Shown here piece after piece: positions 1-7,490 of a DNA stretch of 32,883 bases. Position 1 is the stretch's first letter. Each line of letters begins with the position of its first letter. Source of the DNA: CAZCJA01 sp964499015. Lineage in GTDB: Bacteria; Elusimicrobiota; Elusimicrobia; F11. The stretch covers positions 1 to 32,883 of the forward strand of contig CAZCJA010000020.1 in NCBI GenBank assembly GCA_964499015.1, written 5' to 3'. Under the pieces are notes generated by a model that saw only the letters and a list, made by a program, of their open reading frames with translations, searched no databases and was not told where the DNA came from. Made by a program: the position numbers and the translations under genes.

Positions 1-34
1 AAAGAAGGCGCGAAGATATAAATCACACCGCCCC

Positions 35-62
35 TTGAATTTGTTTTGACCCTGCCTATACT
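35..62 (+). promoter_or_regulatory. Putative promoter of the cold-shock gene
   Basis: A TTGAAT hexamer (35-40) and a TATACT hexamer (57-62) are separated by 16 bp, a reasonable sigma-70-type pair. Transcription would begin near 68-70, exactly where the 5' hairpin at 67-110 begins. This is read from the sequence only; the assignment is inference. Confidence 0.5.
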
Positions 63-66
63 TTTC

Positions 67-110
67 TTGAGGCCGCGAGAACGATGTGTCGGTTGTCCTC
101 GCGGCCTCAA
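67..110 (+). promoter_or_regulatory. 5' UTR hairpin of the cold-shock mRNA
   Basis: The arms at 67-79 (TTGAGGCCGCGAG) and 98-110 (CTCGCGGCCTCAA) are perfectly complementary over 13 bp around an 18-nt loop. No T-run follows, so it does not look like a terminator. It sits between the predicted transcription start and the GTG start codon at 135, so it probably forms at the very 5' end of the mRNA. Long structured leaders are known to control cold-shock gene expression in enterobacteria, but this one is different in sequence and its role is inferred. Confidence 0.55.
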
Positions 111-134
111 TACCAATAAAGGCAGGTAACAACA

Positions 135-332
135 GTGAAGGGAAAAGTTAAGTGGTTTAACAATCAGAAAGGTTATGGATTCATCACGAGTGACGACGGG
201 TCCGATGTGTTTGTCCATTACTCGGCCATGAAAGGCGACGGCTTCAAATCCCTGGCGGAAGGCGATGCGGTCGAATTCGAAATCGTCCAATCCGACAAAG
301 GCCCCAAGGCCGCCAACGTCTCCAAAGCCTAA
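135..332 (+). CDS. Cold-shock protein (CspA family)
   Basis: This 65-residue protein is a complete single cold-shock domain, the usual length for the family. The RNP1 motif (KGYGFITS, residues 12-19) and RNP2 motif (VFVHYSA, residues 25-31) with their aromatic nucleic-acid-binding residues are intact. Members bind single-stranded RNA and DNA in the cytoplasm and act as RNA chaperones or transcription antiterminators. The start is GTG, preceded by a weak GGCAGG ribosome site at 121-126. The gene appears monocistronic: it has its own promoter and leader hairpin upstream and a GC-rich hairpin directly after the stop. The family is certain; which paralogue it is, and whether it is cold-induced, cannot be told. 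Confidence 0.95.
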   Translation: MKGKVKWFNNQKGYGFITSDDGSDVFVHYSAMKGDGFKSLAEGDAVEFEIVQSDKGPKAANVSKA

Positions 333-349
333 ACCGACTGTCTCTTCAT

Positions 350-371
350 AACGCCGCAACGCGGCGTTTCC
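350..371 (+). terminator. Likely terminator after the cold-shock gene
   Basis: An 8-bp perfect stem (AACGCCGC at 350-357 and GCGGCGTT at 361-368) closes a 3-nt loop and is followed by a short TTTCC run. The T-tract is weak, so read-through into the next gene is possible. Confidence 0.5.
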
Positions 372-386
372 ATTCTCCTCCGGCGT

Positions 387-1115
387 ATGTATGATTTACC
401 CATGGATCGTACATTTGACACATTTGACGCCGTCGTAGAGGAATCCAAAGTCCTTACGCCCCGCAACAAGGACATCCGTTTCCGCGTCCCTTCGGACAAA
501 CCGTTTCATTTCAAGGCGGGGCAGTTCGTTCAGATCTTCGTGCCGCTTCCCGACAAAATAAAACGCACGTCTTATTCCATCGCCTCGCCGCCCCAGCGCC
601 ACGACGTGTTCGATCTCTGCGTGACCCATGTCGAAGGCGGCCCGTCCTCCACGTTCCTGCATAATTTAAAACCAGGGGACAAAATTCAGGCGTTGGGGCC
701 CTTGGGGAAATTCACCATGCCGTTGCCGATCAAGCGCGACCCCGTCTTTATCGCCACGGGCTCGGGCATCGCCCCGTTTCGCAGCATGATCGGAGACTTG
801 TTCGCCAACAACACCAACCACAACGTTTACCTGGTCTTCGGCAATCGCTACGACGACGACATCATCTATAAAGACGAATGGGACGCACTCGCCAAGGTGA
901 ACAAGAATTTTAAACACTATTTAACGCTGAGCCGCCCCGACAAATGGACAGGCCCCAAAGGCTATGTGCAGGACGGCATTGAAGGCTTCGTGCCCGACCC
1001 GAAATCGAAGGATTATTTCATTTGCGGGCTGACCAACATGATCAACGGCGTTCAGGACAAACTTCTTTCCCTCGGAGTTCCCAAAGAGCAAATCCACTAC
1101 GAACGGTACGACTAG
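387..1115 (+). CDS. Ferredoxin-NADP reductase-like FAD/NAD(P)-binding oxidoreductase
   Basis: The 242-residue protein has the two-domain ferredoxin reductase fold. The N-terminal FAD barrel carries the RxYS flavin motif (RTSYS, residues 60-64) and a GGPSS phosphate-binding stretch near residue 84. The C-terminal nucleotide domain carries ATGSGIAPFRSM (123-134), the CG motif (213-214) and an aromatic residue near the C-terminus (ERYD). Such enzymes pass electrons between NAD(P)H and ferredoxin, flavodoxin or a dedicated partner. No iron-sulfur or oxygenase domain is fused, so the partner is unknown. No clear Shine-Dalgarno precedes ATG 387; an in-frame ATG at 402 is an alternative start. Its stop codon shares a base with the GTG start of the next gene, pointing to one transcript. 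Confidence 0.85.
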   Translation: MYDLPMDRTFDTFDAVVEESKVLTPRNKDIRFRVPSDKPFHFKAGQFVQIFVPLPDKIKRTSYSIASPPQRHDVFDLCVTHVEGGPSSTFLHNLKPGDKIQALGPLGKFTMPLPIKRDPVFIATGSGIAPFRSMIGDLFANNTNHNVYLVFGNRYDDDIIYKDEWDALAKVNKNFKHYLTLSRPDKWTGPKGYVQDGIEGFVPDPKSKDYFICGLTNMINGVQDKLLSLGVPKEQIHYERYD

Positions 1116-2278
1116 TGTTTGACCGTTTGGGGCCCCGCGCCGTCGCGGGAATGGCCGTGCTGTTTTCTCTCTCCATTGCCCAGGCCGACACGCGCACACC
1201 CTATGTTCCCGTCATCGCGTTTCCAAGCCTCACCTTCGTCCAGCCGCTCTACCTAACGTATCCGCCCGACGGTTCAAACCGTTTGTTCATCGTCGAACAA
1301 GGCGGAAAAATACTGTGGATCGAAAACGAGCCCGACGAAGTCCGCGCGGACGTCGCCCTCGATATCGGTAAAAAAGTCCGCCGGCAGCACATGGAAGAAG
1401 GCCTGCTGGGCTTCGCCTTTCATCCCGACTTCAAATCCAACCGCAAAGTGTTCCTGCATTATTCGGCCAGCAACCCGCGGCGGAACGTCCTTTCCGAATG
1501 GAAAATGAACGCCTCGTCCAGCAAGATCGAACCCGACTCAGAACGAATTGTTCTCGAAATCGAACAACCATACGGAAACCACAACGGCGGCATGATGGCC
1601 TTTGGCCCCGACGGCATGCTTTATATTTCATTGGGCGACGGCGGCGGGGCGGGCGACCCGCATGACAACGCCCAGGACAAGAAAAACCTGCTCGGCAAAA
1701 TCCTGCGTATTGACGTCAATCAAACCGGCGATAAACCCTATGGAATCCCGAAAGACAATCCCTTTATCAACGAAAAAAACGCGCGCCCGGAAATATGGGC
1801 GTATGGACTACGCAACGTCTGGCGTTTCTCGTTTGACCGTAAAGATGGAGCCTTATGGGCGGGCGATGTGGGTCAAAACGCGTGGGAAGAGATCGACATT
1901 ATCGATAAAGGCCTGAATTATGGCTGGAACGCGCGCGAAGGAAAACACAGCTACGAAGCCGTTCGCCAAAAACCGGCGCCCCAAGGCCCTTTTAAAGAAC
2001 CGATATGGGAATACAACCGCGACGAAGGGCAATCGATCACCGGCGGCCATGTTTATCGCGGCAAGAAATGGCCCGAACTGACGGGCACGTATCTCTATGG
2101 GGATTTTATGTCCGGGAAAATCTGGGGCCTGCGTTCGGACAAGGAAGGGAAAAAACCCGTCAACCAACTGCTCGCGCGCGGCTCGCATATTTCCAGCTTC
2201 GGCGAAGACAAAGACGGCGAACTCTATTTTCTCTCGCTTTACGACGGGAAAATTTACACCCTGCAGAAAAGGCCATGA
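1115..2278 (+). CDS. Exported PQQ-dependent sugar dehydrogenase-like protein (GSDH family)
   Basis: The protein matches the glucose/sorbosone dehydrogenase beta-propeller family. Visible motifs are GLLGFAFHPDF (residues 96-106), NHNGG (155-159, with the probable catalytic His), LGDGGGAGDP (173-182), and later EIWAYGLRNVWRFSFD and GDVGQNAWEEID. Family members oxidise sugars or aldoses with PQQ in the periplasm, although many homologues have no tested substrate. The open frame extends upstream to 1022 inside the preceding gene, but I chose GTG 1115, which overlaps the previous stop as TAGTG. It gives a 387-residue protein beginning with a good signal peptide (Arg residues, a hydrophobic core, cleavage after AQA at residue 24). 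No PQQ biosynthesis gene is in the window, so cofactor use is inferred from the family. Confidence 0.85.
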   Translation: MFDRLGPRAVAGMAVLFSLSIAQADTRTPYVPVIAFPSLTFVQPLYLTYPPDGSNRLFIVEQGGKILWIENEPDEVRADVALDIGKKVRRQHMEEGLLGFAFHPDFKSNRKVFLHYSASNPRRNVLSEWKMNASSSKIEPDSERIVLEIEQPYGNHNGGMMAFGPDGMLYISLGDGGGAGDPHDNAQDKKNLLGKILRIDVNQTGDKPYGIPKDNPFINEKNARPEIWAYGLRNVWRFSFDRKDGALWAGDVGQNAWEEIDIIDKGLNYGWNAREGKHSYEAVRQKPAPQGPFKEPIWEYNRDEGQSITGGHVYRGKKWPELTGTYLYGDFMSGKIWGLRSDKEGKKPVNQLLARGSHISSFGEDKDGELYFLSLYDGKIYTLQKRP

Positions 2279-2281
2279 CCC

Positions 2282-3493
2282 ATGACGCTGCGCTGGCTTT
2301 TTTTCGATCTAAATTCCTACTTCGCTTCCGTCGAACAGCAGGAACGCCCGCACCTTAGAGGCAAGCCCACGGCCGTGGTGCCCGCGCTGATCGACAGCAC
2401 CTGCTGCATTGCCGCCAGCTACGAAGCCAAAGCCTTTGGCGTTAAAACCGGCACACTTGTCGCCGAAGCTCGCCGGCTCTGCCCCGATATCACCTTCATC
2501 GAAGGCCGCCACGATCTTTATGTGCAATATCATCATCGCATCGTAGAAGCGGTCGAAGCCTGCATGCCGGTTGACGCCGTTCTCTCGATCGATGAAATGG
2601 CGGGCCGCCTGCACGGAACCGAACGGGAGCGCGATAACGCGATTAAACTGGCCAAGCGCATTAAGGCCTCTGTCCAGAAAAATGTCGGCGCGTATTTAAA
2701 AAGTTCGATCGGCATCGCACCGAACCGCTACCTGGCCAAAGTGGCGGGGGACATGCAGAAACCCGACGGTCTGACCATTCTCGAACAAAAAGATCTTCCA
2801 CACGCCCTGTTTAAGCTCGATCTCCGCGATTTTCCGGGCATCGGCCGCAATATGGAACGGCGGCTTCATCAGGCCGGCATTCTGACGTCGGACGTTCTCT
2901 GCGCGCAGTCCGATAAAACGATGCGTGAAATTTGGGGCGGGATCGGCGGGAACCGCTTCGCGGCATGGCTGCGCGGCGAGGACATCGATATCATAAATGA
3001 AAAGAATAAAAGCATTGGCCATTCACACGTCCTGGAGCCCGACGTGCGCACCAAAGCGGGCTCCTTTCGCGTCGCGCAATATTTATTGGGTAAAGCGGCG
3101 CGCCGCCTGCGGCGTGTCGGATATTGGGCGGGCGGATTGTCGGTGGCGCTGCGGTTAAGAGGCGGGAACGCGTGGCAGCGTTACAGCAAGCTCCCGGAAA
3201 TTCAGGACACGCCCACGCTTCTGCACACATTGGAGGCGCTGTGGGATGATTTTCCGAACGAAGAATACCCTGTTTGGGTGGGCGTGACGCTCACGCCGTT
3301 GGTCCCGCCCGGTCAACACACCATCCCGCTCTTCGACGATCAAAAAAAGGAAAAGCTTTCCAATGTCATGGATTCGCTGAATGAACGCTTCGGAAAAAAC
3401 AAGGTTGTTTACGCGGCGCTGCAGGACAAAAAATCGAAAACGGCGCCGACGCGCATCGCGTTTACCAGCGTTCCGGAATTAGAGGATTTCTAA
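2282..3493 (+). CDS. Y-family DNA polymerase (translesion synthesis)
   Basis: This 403-residue protein is a full-length Y-family polymerase. The palm metal ligands are visible as D9 in FFDLNSYFASVEQ and D104-E105 in LSIDEM. Tyr13 occupies the steric-gate region. A helix-hairpin-helix thumb (FPGIGRNMERRL, 184-195) and the little-finger region follow. QHTIPLF (345-351) resembles a beta-clamp-binding peptide. It should copy damaged templates in the cytoplasm. The LNSYF and SIDEM variants differ from the usual DinB MDAFF and SIDEA/F signatures, so I call it Y-family rather than DNA polymerase IV. It starts 3 nt after the dehydrogenase stop, so it is probably co-transcribed with it. Its TAA stop overlaps the convergent helicase stop. 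Confidence 0.9.
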   Translation: MTLRWLFFDLNSYFASVEQQERPHLRGKPTAVVPALIDSTCCIAASYEAKAFGVKTGTLVAEARRLCPDITFIEGRHDLYVQYHHRIVEAVEACMPVDAVLSIDEMAGRLHGTERERDNAIKLAKRIKASVQKNVGAYLKSSIGIAPNRYLAKVAGDMQKPDGLTILEQKDLPHALFKLDLRDFPGIGRNMERRLHQAGILTSDVLCAQSDKTMREIWGGIGGNRFAAWLRGEDIDIINEKNKSIGHSHVLEPDVRTKAGSFRVAQYLLGKAARRLRRVGYWAGGLSVALRLRGGNAWQRYSKLPEIQDTPTLLHTLEALWDDFPNEEYPVWVGVTLTPLVPPGQHTIPLFDDQKKEKLSNVMDSLNERFGKNKVVYAALQDKKSKTAPTRIAFTSVPELEDF

Positions 3494-4956
3494 CGCTGCG
3501 GACGGCCCCAGTTGAATTTCTTCTTGTGGCGGTTTGGGCCATGCCCGTGTTTGGGCGGGCCCTGGTGCGGGTGATGCGGCTTGGGGCTGTGCTGCGGTTG
3601 AAGATGAGACGGCTGATGAGGACGCTCCCCGTGCTGAGGCTTCGGATGCTGAGGATGCGCTGAAGGCTGATGCGGCCGGTGCTCATGCTGAGACTTCGGG
3701 TGTTGAAAACGGGACGGCTGATGAGGCTTACCTTGGTGCGGGCGATGATGAGACGATTGATGCGGCTTGTTGAAATGAGGACGGTTGTGTTGCTGCTGCT
3801 GAGGCTTGGTGAACATCCTGGGTTGCGACTGATAGGGAAAGTCCGGAATGATGGTCCGCGGAATGGTTTTTTTGATGAAACGCTCGATGGCGCGTAAAAA
3901 CTCTTCTTCGTCCGGGGAAACGAGCGTAAACGCTTCACCGACGGCCTGAGCGCGTCCGGTGCGGCCGATGCGATGGACATAATCTTCCGCGTGACGGGGA
4001 ACGTCGAAATTGATCACGTGGCTAATGTCTTTAACGTCGATTCCGCGAGCCGCGATGTCGGTGGCCACCAATATCTGGTAGCGCTTGTCTTTAAAACCCT
4101 GCAGCGCCTGCTGCCGCTGGCCCTGGCTGCGGTTGGAATGAATGACCGCGACCTTCTTGCCCAATTCCTGCAGCGATTTCAGCAGCTTGTTGGCGCCGTT
4201 TTTCGTTCGACAGAAAATAAGCGCGGAGGTCATGCTGTTCAACTCCAACAACGCTTGAAGGATCGCTTTTTTCTGGCCCTGAGGAACCGGGTAAACCATC
4301 TGGGTGACGTTTTCAGAGGTCGCAGTCGAGGACGGCGACAGTTCAACCACGGCCGGATCTCTCAAAAATTGATGGGTGAGGCTCTTGATGTCATTACCGA
4401 ACGTGGCCGAGAACAGCATCGTTTGGCGGCCGTGCGGCGTTTGGGAAACAATATGTTTGATGTCGGGCAGAAAACCCATGTCCAACATGCGGTCGGCTTC
4501 GTCCAGAACAAGCATTTGAATATTGCGCAGTGAAATCGTGTTGCGCTTAAGGTGGTCTTTAAGACGTCCGGGCGTGGCGACGATAATATCGGCGCCGGCT
4601 TTGACTTGATGGACCTGCGAGTTGAAATTAGCGCCGCCCAAAATAAGGGCGGTTTTGAGCCGGGTATGAGCCACCAGGCCATGCACAACGGACTGGACCT
4701 GCGTGGCCAGTTCCCGCGTCGGGACCAAAATGAGGGCCGACGGCCGCATTGAGGTGTGGTGGCGCGTCAATTTTTCAACGATCGGAATCATGAACGCGCA
4801 GGTTTTGCCCGTGCCGGTCTGGGCGCAGGCGCGTACATCGCGGCCTTTTAAGGCCTCTGGAATGGCCGCGGCTTGGATTGGGGTCGGTTCGGCATATCCC
4901 AGGGTCGTAATGGCCTGAAACAGCGTCGGTGCGAGATTAAAGTGGGAAAAGCCCAT
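3490..4956 (-). CDS. RhlE-type DEAD-box ATP-dependent RNA helicase with His-rich tail
   Basis: All helicase motifs are present (residues counted from the ATG at 4956): a Q-motif near 3-33, AQTGTGKT (45-52), PTRELA, TPGRL, DEAD (152-155), SAT (183-185), ATDIAARGID and HRIGRTGRA. This RecA-like core of about 370 residues unwinds short RNA duplexes in ribosome assembly or RNA decay. After it comes a low-complexity tail of about 100 residues rich in His, Pro, Gln and Lys, with 23 His by my count, ending in a basic KKKFNWGRPQR-like stretch. Basic tails are common in RhlE proteins, but this His content is unusual. A TTG start 15 nt upstream is possible; I prefer the ATG. The stop codon overlaps that of the convergent polymerase gene. 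Confidence 0.92.
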   Translation of the reverse strand: MGFSHFNLAPTLFQAITTLGYAEPTPIQAAAIPEALKGRDVRACAQTGTGKTCAFMIPIVEKLTRHHTSMRPSALILVPTRELATQVQSVVHGLVAHTRLKTALILGGANFNSQVHQVKAGADIIVATPGRLKDHLKRNTISLRNIQMLVLDEADRMLDMGFLPDIKHIVSQTPHGRQTMLFSATFGNDIKSLTHQFLRDPAVVELSPSSTATSENVTQMVYPVPQGQKKAILQALLELNSMTSALIFCRTKNGANKLLKSLQELGKKVAVIHSNRSQGQRQQALQGFKDKRYQILVATDIAARGIDVKDISHVINFDVPRHAEDYVHRIGRTGRAQAVGEAFTLVSPDEEEFLRAIERFIKKTIPRTIIPDFPYQSQPRMFTKPQQQQHNRPHFNKPHQSSHHRPHQGKPHQPSRFQHPKSQHEHRPHQPSAHPQHPKPQHGERPHQPSHLQPQHSPKPHHPHQGPPKHGHGPNRHKKKFNWGRPQR

Positions 4957-5033
4957 AACCTGACCATACAAAATAACTAGTGAAATAAAGCCGTTCTGGG
5001 GTTACACTCCTCAAGTCGTCAGCCACGCTCGAT

Positions 5034-5038
5034 AGGAG
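5034..5038 (+). promoter_or_regulatory. Ribosome binding site of the small HTH gene
   Basis: AGGAG lies 5 nt before ATG 5044. It fixes the start of an otherwise unrecognised gene and supports it being translated. Confidence 0.6.
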
Positions 5039-5043
5039 ACCCA

Positions 5044-5403
5044 ATGAAAACAAAGACCCCTGTAAAGCTCGCCCCGCAAACGATCTATGCCGCGCAAAAT
5101 GCCCGTGATGGTTTGATTGGTGTTGCTGATTTGAGCTTGTTGACCGGTGTCGAAGCGGGTGTGCTTAATAAATTCGCCAAAACCGGAAGCATGTCGCACT
5201 ACGGGGAATATCACGGCAAACGTTTCTTCAATTTCCAGGAGATCATCAACTGGCTCCATGACAATGAAACCACCAGCGAAGCCAAACCGGTCATCTGGGA
5301 AAAATTGACCGCCCTCATCCAGAAAAAAAGCGTTCCCTACGAATTGGAAAAAGCGGGGAAAAATGTGCGCATTATCTGGAAAGACGTCGCCGAAGCCGCC
5401 TGA
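5044..5403 (+). CDS. Small protein with a MerR/excisionase-like helix-turn-helix, unknown function
   Basis: I do not recognise a named family for this 119-residue protein. Residues about 23-70 read like a MerR- or excisionase-type winged helix: a DLSLLTGVEAGVLNKF helix pair, then a GKRFFNFQEIINWL stretch resembling the wing and following helix. The rest is charged and helical. A DNA-binding or adaptor role is inferred from this pattern alone. It lacks a signal peptide and membrane segments. A clear AGGAG site sets the start. It is divergent from the helicase gene (87 bp between starts) and lies 41 bp ahead of the lipoprotein pair, which seems to have its own promoter. Confidence 0.7.
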   Translation: MKTKTPVKLAPQTIYAAQNARDGLIGVADLSLLTGVEAGVLNKFAKTGSMSHYGEYHGKRFFNFQEIINWLHDNETTSEAKPVIWEKLTALIQKKSVPYELEKAGKNVRIIWKDVAEAA

Positions 5404-5410
5404 CCCGCTC

Positions 5411-5438
5411 TTAATTTATTCACAGCTTCATATATAAT
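5411..5438 (+). promoter_or_regulatory. Promoter with consensus -10 directly before a lipoprotein start
   Basis: A perfect TATAAT (5433-5438) ends 6 nt before ATG 5445; a weak TTAATT (5411-5416) lies 16 bp upstream of it. Transcription would begin at or very near the A of the ATG, which would make the mRNA leaderless. No Shine-Dalgarno is present. Confidence 0.5.
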
Positions 5439-5444
5439 GCCCGC

Positions 5445-5843
5445 ATGCATAAACGGCGTGCGGGCATTGTTTTTTTCACCATCCTGATCGTTTTTTTACA
5501 AGGCTGCGTCGTCACCTCCGGCCGCAAAATCCCGCTCGCCAAGCTCGGGGATTTTCAAAATGGAAAAACCACCCCGCAGGAAATCGAAGCAGTGTTCGGC
5601 CCGCCCGAAGTCGTCATTGAAAACACCGTCGACCATTCCTTTCTCTATTCCTATCAATGGATCGTTTCCACGGTGGTCGGCATTGGCATTCCGCCGTGGT
5701 TCATCATCGGCCGAAAGGCCGATTCCGGCTACCAGGTCAACATCGCCTTCCTGCATGGTCTCTACGCCGGCTATGCGATCACGACCCATCATCAAAATTT
5801 ATTTAAACGGGCCGCGGCCCGCCCGAAGGACGACTCAAAATGA
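5445..5843 (+). CDS. Small lipoprotein with BamE/SmpA-like domain
   Basis: This 132-residue protein starts with a lipoprotein signal peptide: Lys/Arg residues, a hydrophobic core and an LQGC lipobox with Cys21. The next segment (GKTTPQEIEAVFGPPEVV, near 40-57) resembles the TxxEVxxxFGxP turn of BamE/SmpA-like domains, followed by a YSYQW strand. BamE itself is an outer-membrane assembly lipoprotein, but many small lipoproteins share this fold, so function is open. The residue after the lipobox Cys is Val, which does not suggest inner-membrane retention by the +2 rule. Its end overlaps the next gene by 4 nt (ATGA), and the next protein repeats the same domain, so the two are likely co-translated partners. 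Confidence 0.8.
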   Translation: MHKRRAGIVFFTILIVFLQGCVVTSGRKIPLAKLGDFQNGKTTPQEIEAVFGPPEVVIENTVDHSFLYSYQWIVSTVVGIGIPPWFIIGRKADSGYQVNIAFLHGLYAGYAITTHHQNLFKRAAARPKDDSK

Positions 5844-7036
5844 AAACAATCCATTTTGCCATGGCCGCCGCACTGTTAACGCTGCAAGGCTGTACGACCA
5901 TCATTTACTCGGGAAATAAAATCGACCTCGATGCGCTGAAGGGCTTTAAACCGCAGGAAACCACCGCCGCGCAGGTCGAAGAAGCATTGGGCCGCCCCGA
6001 CAGCGTTCTCGAACATCACATCGATAAAACAACCACCTACAACTACCAATGGCTCGCCGATAAAACGCTGACGGCCTTTCCCTTGGTGCGCAAAGCCAAC
6101 ACGGGAAAAATGTTAAGCGTCGTTTTTAAGGACGGCCGCTATATCGGCCACGCGCTCACCGAGTTTAACCAGGGGGTTTTCACGACTGATCCGCCGCTGA
6201 AAGCCGATGCAGCGCCCGTGAAGGCAACCGATGAATTTAAGAACCCCGTAAAAGTCAGCGTGTCCGGCTACGACGGCGCGCTGATGGAACCCTTTATCAC
6301 GCGCGATGGGAAATATCTTTTTTTCAACAACAACAACGCCCCGCCGGAAAAAACGGACCTTTTTTATGCGGAGCGCATTGATGACGCCCGCTTTAAATTC
6401 ATGGGTGAGGTGAAAGGAGCCAACAACGCACCGCCGGCGCTGGACGGAGCGCCGACCATGAGCGCCGCGAACGATTTCTATTACACCTCAAGCGTCCACT
6501 ATGGAAAAACGTATGAAATGATTTATACGGGGCGCTTTGAAAACGGGAAGGTGACCGGCGTACGCCCCGTTAAAGGGACGTTCTCACGCAACAAACCGGG
6601 CTGGGTGCTGATGGACGTGGAAGTGTCGCCGGACAACAGCATGGTTTATACCTCCGATGCCTACTTTCGAAGCGGCACGATCCCAACCACGTCGCGCCTC
6701 GGCATCGCCTATAAAAACGATAAAGGCGAATTTGTGGTGCCGGACAACGCCGAGGAAATCCTGAAAAGAACGCGCTCAAAAGACTTGGAATACGCGCCAT
6801 CGATCACGAACGATGGGCTCGAATTGTTCTTCACGCGCTTATCGGCCAAGAATTTCACCACTCAAATCCTGCGTGCGAAGCGACAATCAATAAACGAACC
6901 ATTCGGGGAACCTGACGTATTAAGCGCGGTCACGGGGTTTGTCGAAGGGCCGGCGATCACGGGCGATGGGAAAAAACTTTACTACCACAAGAAAGAAGGC
7001 GATTCCTACTCCATTTACATGGTCAGCCGGCCTTAA
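5840..7036 (+). CDS. Lipoprotein: BamE-like domain fused to a PD40/TolB-type beta-propeller region
   Basis: The 398-residue protein has a lipobox (LQGC, Cys18). Residues about 28-65 (TTAAQVEEALGRPDSVLEHH, then YNYQW) parallel the domain of the preceding lipoprotein. From about residue 130 onward there are repeated segments such as EPFITRDGKYLFFNN, VEVSPDNSMVYTSDA, PSITNDGLELFFTR and GPAITGDGKKLYYHK. These are typical of WD40-like/PD40 propeller blades seen in TolB and OmpA-associated lipoproteins. It probably sits on a membrane facing the periplasm and binds a partner or glycan; nothing indicates catalysis. It overlaps the upstream lipoprotein by 4 nt, and its 3' end overlaps the convergent DUF3592 gene by 14 nt. 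Confidence 0.8.
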   Translation: MKTIHFAMAAALLTLQGCTTIIYSGNKIDLDALKGFKPQETTAAQVEEALGRPDSVLEHHIDKTTTYNYQWLADKTLTAFPLVRKANTGKMLSVVFKDGRYIGHALTEFNQGVFTTDPPLKADAAPVKATDEFKNPVKVSVSGYDGALMEPFITRDGKYLFFNNNNAPPEKTDLFYAERIDDARFKFMGEVKGANNAPPALDGAPTMSAANDFYYTSSVHYGKTYEMIYTGRFENGKVTGVRPVKGTFSRNKPGWVLMDVEVSPDNSMVYTSDAYFRSGTIPTTSRLGIAYKNDKGEFVVPDNAEEILKRTRSKDLEYAPSITNDGLELFFTRLSAKNFTTQILRAKRQSINEPFGEPDVLSAVTGFVEGPAITGDGKKLYYHKKEGDSYSIYMVSRP

Positions 7037-7490
7037 ACCTCAACGGCGACCAAAAGCCCGCCAATAAGAAAAACATAAAGATGGCCGTCCAGCGCATCGC
7101 GCGATTAGGCCCGGCAAAAAGCGCCACGTCCGTCGGCTGTTTTGGGTTCACACGCACTTCAATATCGGTTCCACTTGGAAACCGTTCCACGATCTTCCGC
7201 GCGGACGATGGAAACACCAGCGGCAAGGATGAAACCACATCGCCCAGCCAAATCCGGTTGGACACATACGGCTTTCCGTCATACATATAGGAATAGCGGA
7301 CCTCCGGCTGAGCAGCGCCGATAAGCCGGGGAGATAGATGGGAGGAAAGCACAACACCGGGCACCGCTTCCCATGATTGGCTTTGATAGCCGCGAACCAG
7401 GCTGTACGAGCCGAGCGCGACACCGCCCAGCCCAAGCGGAAAGAAAGCGAACGCGAGGATCCAGAACGGGACTTTCTGCGGCGACGTCAT
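7023..7490 (-). CDS. DUF3592-type membrane protein
   Basis: This 155-residue protein has two predicted membrane helices, about residues 9-31 and 132-150. They flank a soluble domain with the pattern typical of DUF3592: W-x-x-V-x-G-V-V near residue 40, a Y-x-Y-x-x-x-G-K-x-Y strand (RYSYMYDGKPYVS), and a hydrophilic V-N-P-K-x-P segment before the second helix (VRVNPKQPTDVAL). The function of the family is unknown; the central domain probably lies on one side of the inner membrane. Its ATG overlaps the upstream flavoprotein stop as ATGA, so it is the last gene of the minus-strand autotransporter operon. Confidence 0.75.
   Translation of the reverse strand: MTSPQKVPFWILAFAFFPLGLGGVALGSYSLVRGYQSQSWEAVPGVVLSSHLSPRLIGAAQPEVRYSYMYDGKPYVSNRIWLGDVVSSLPLVFPSSARKIVERFPSGTDIEVRVNPKQPTDVALFAGPNRAMRWTAIFMFFLLAGFWSPLRFKAG

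Noticed and set aside
67..110. Terminator of a gene lying before the window
   Set aside because: No T-run follows the hairpin on either strand, and a promoter lies immediately upstream.
1022..1114. Longer N-terminus for the sugar dehydrogenase starting at 1022
   Set aside because: It lies inside the upstream reductase gene in another frame, reads as basic low-quality protein, and hides the signal peptide that begins at GTG 1115.
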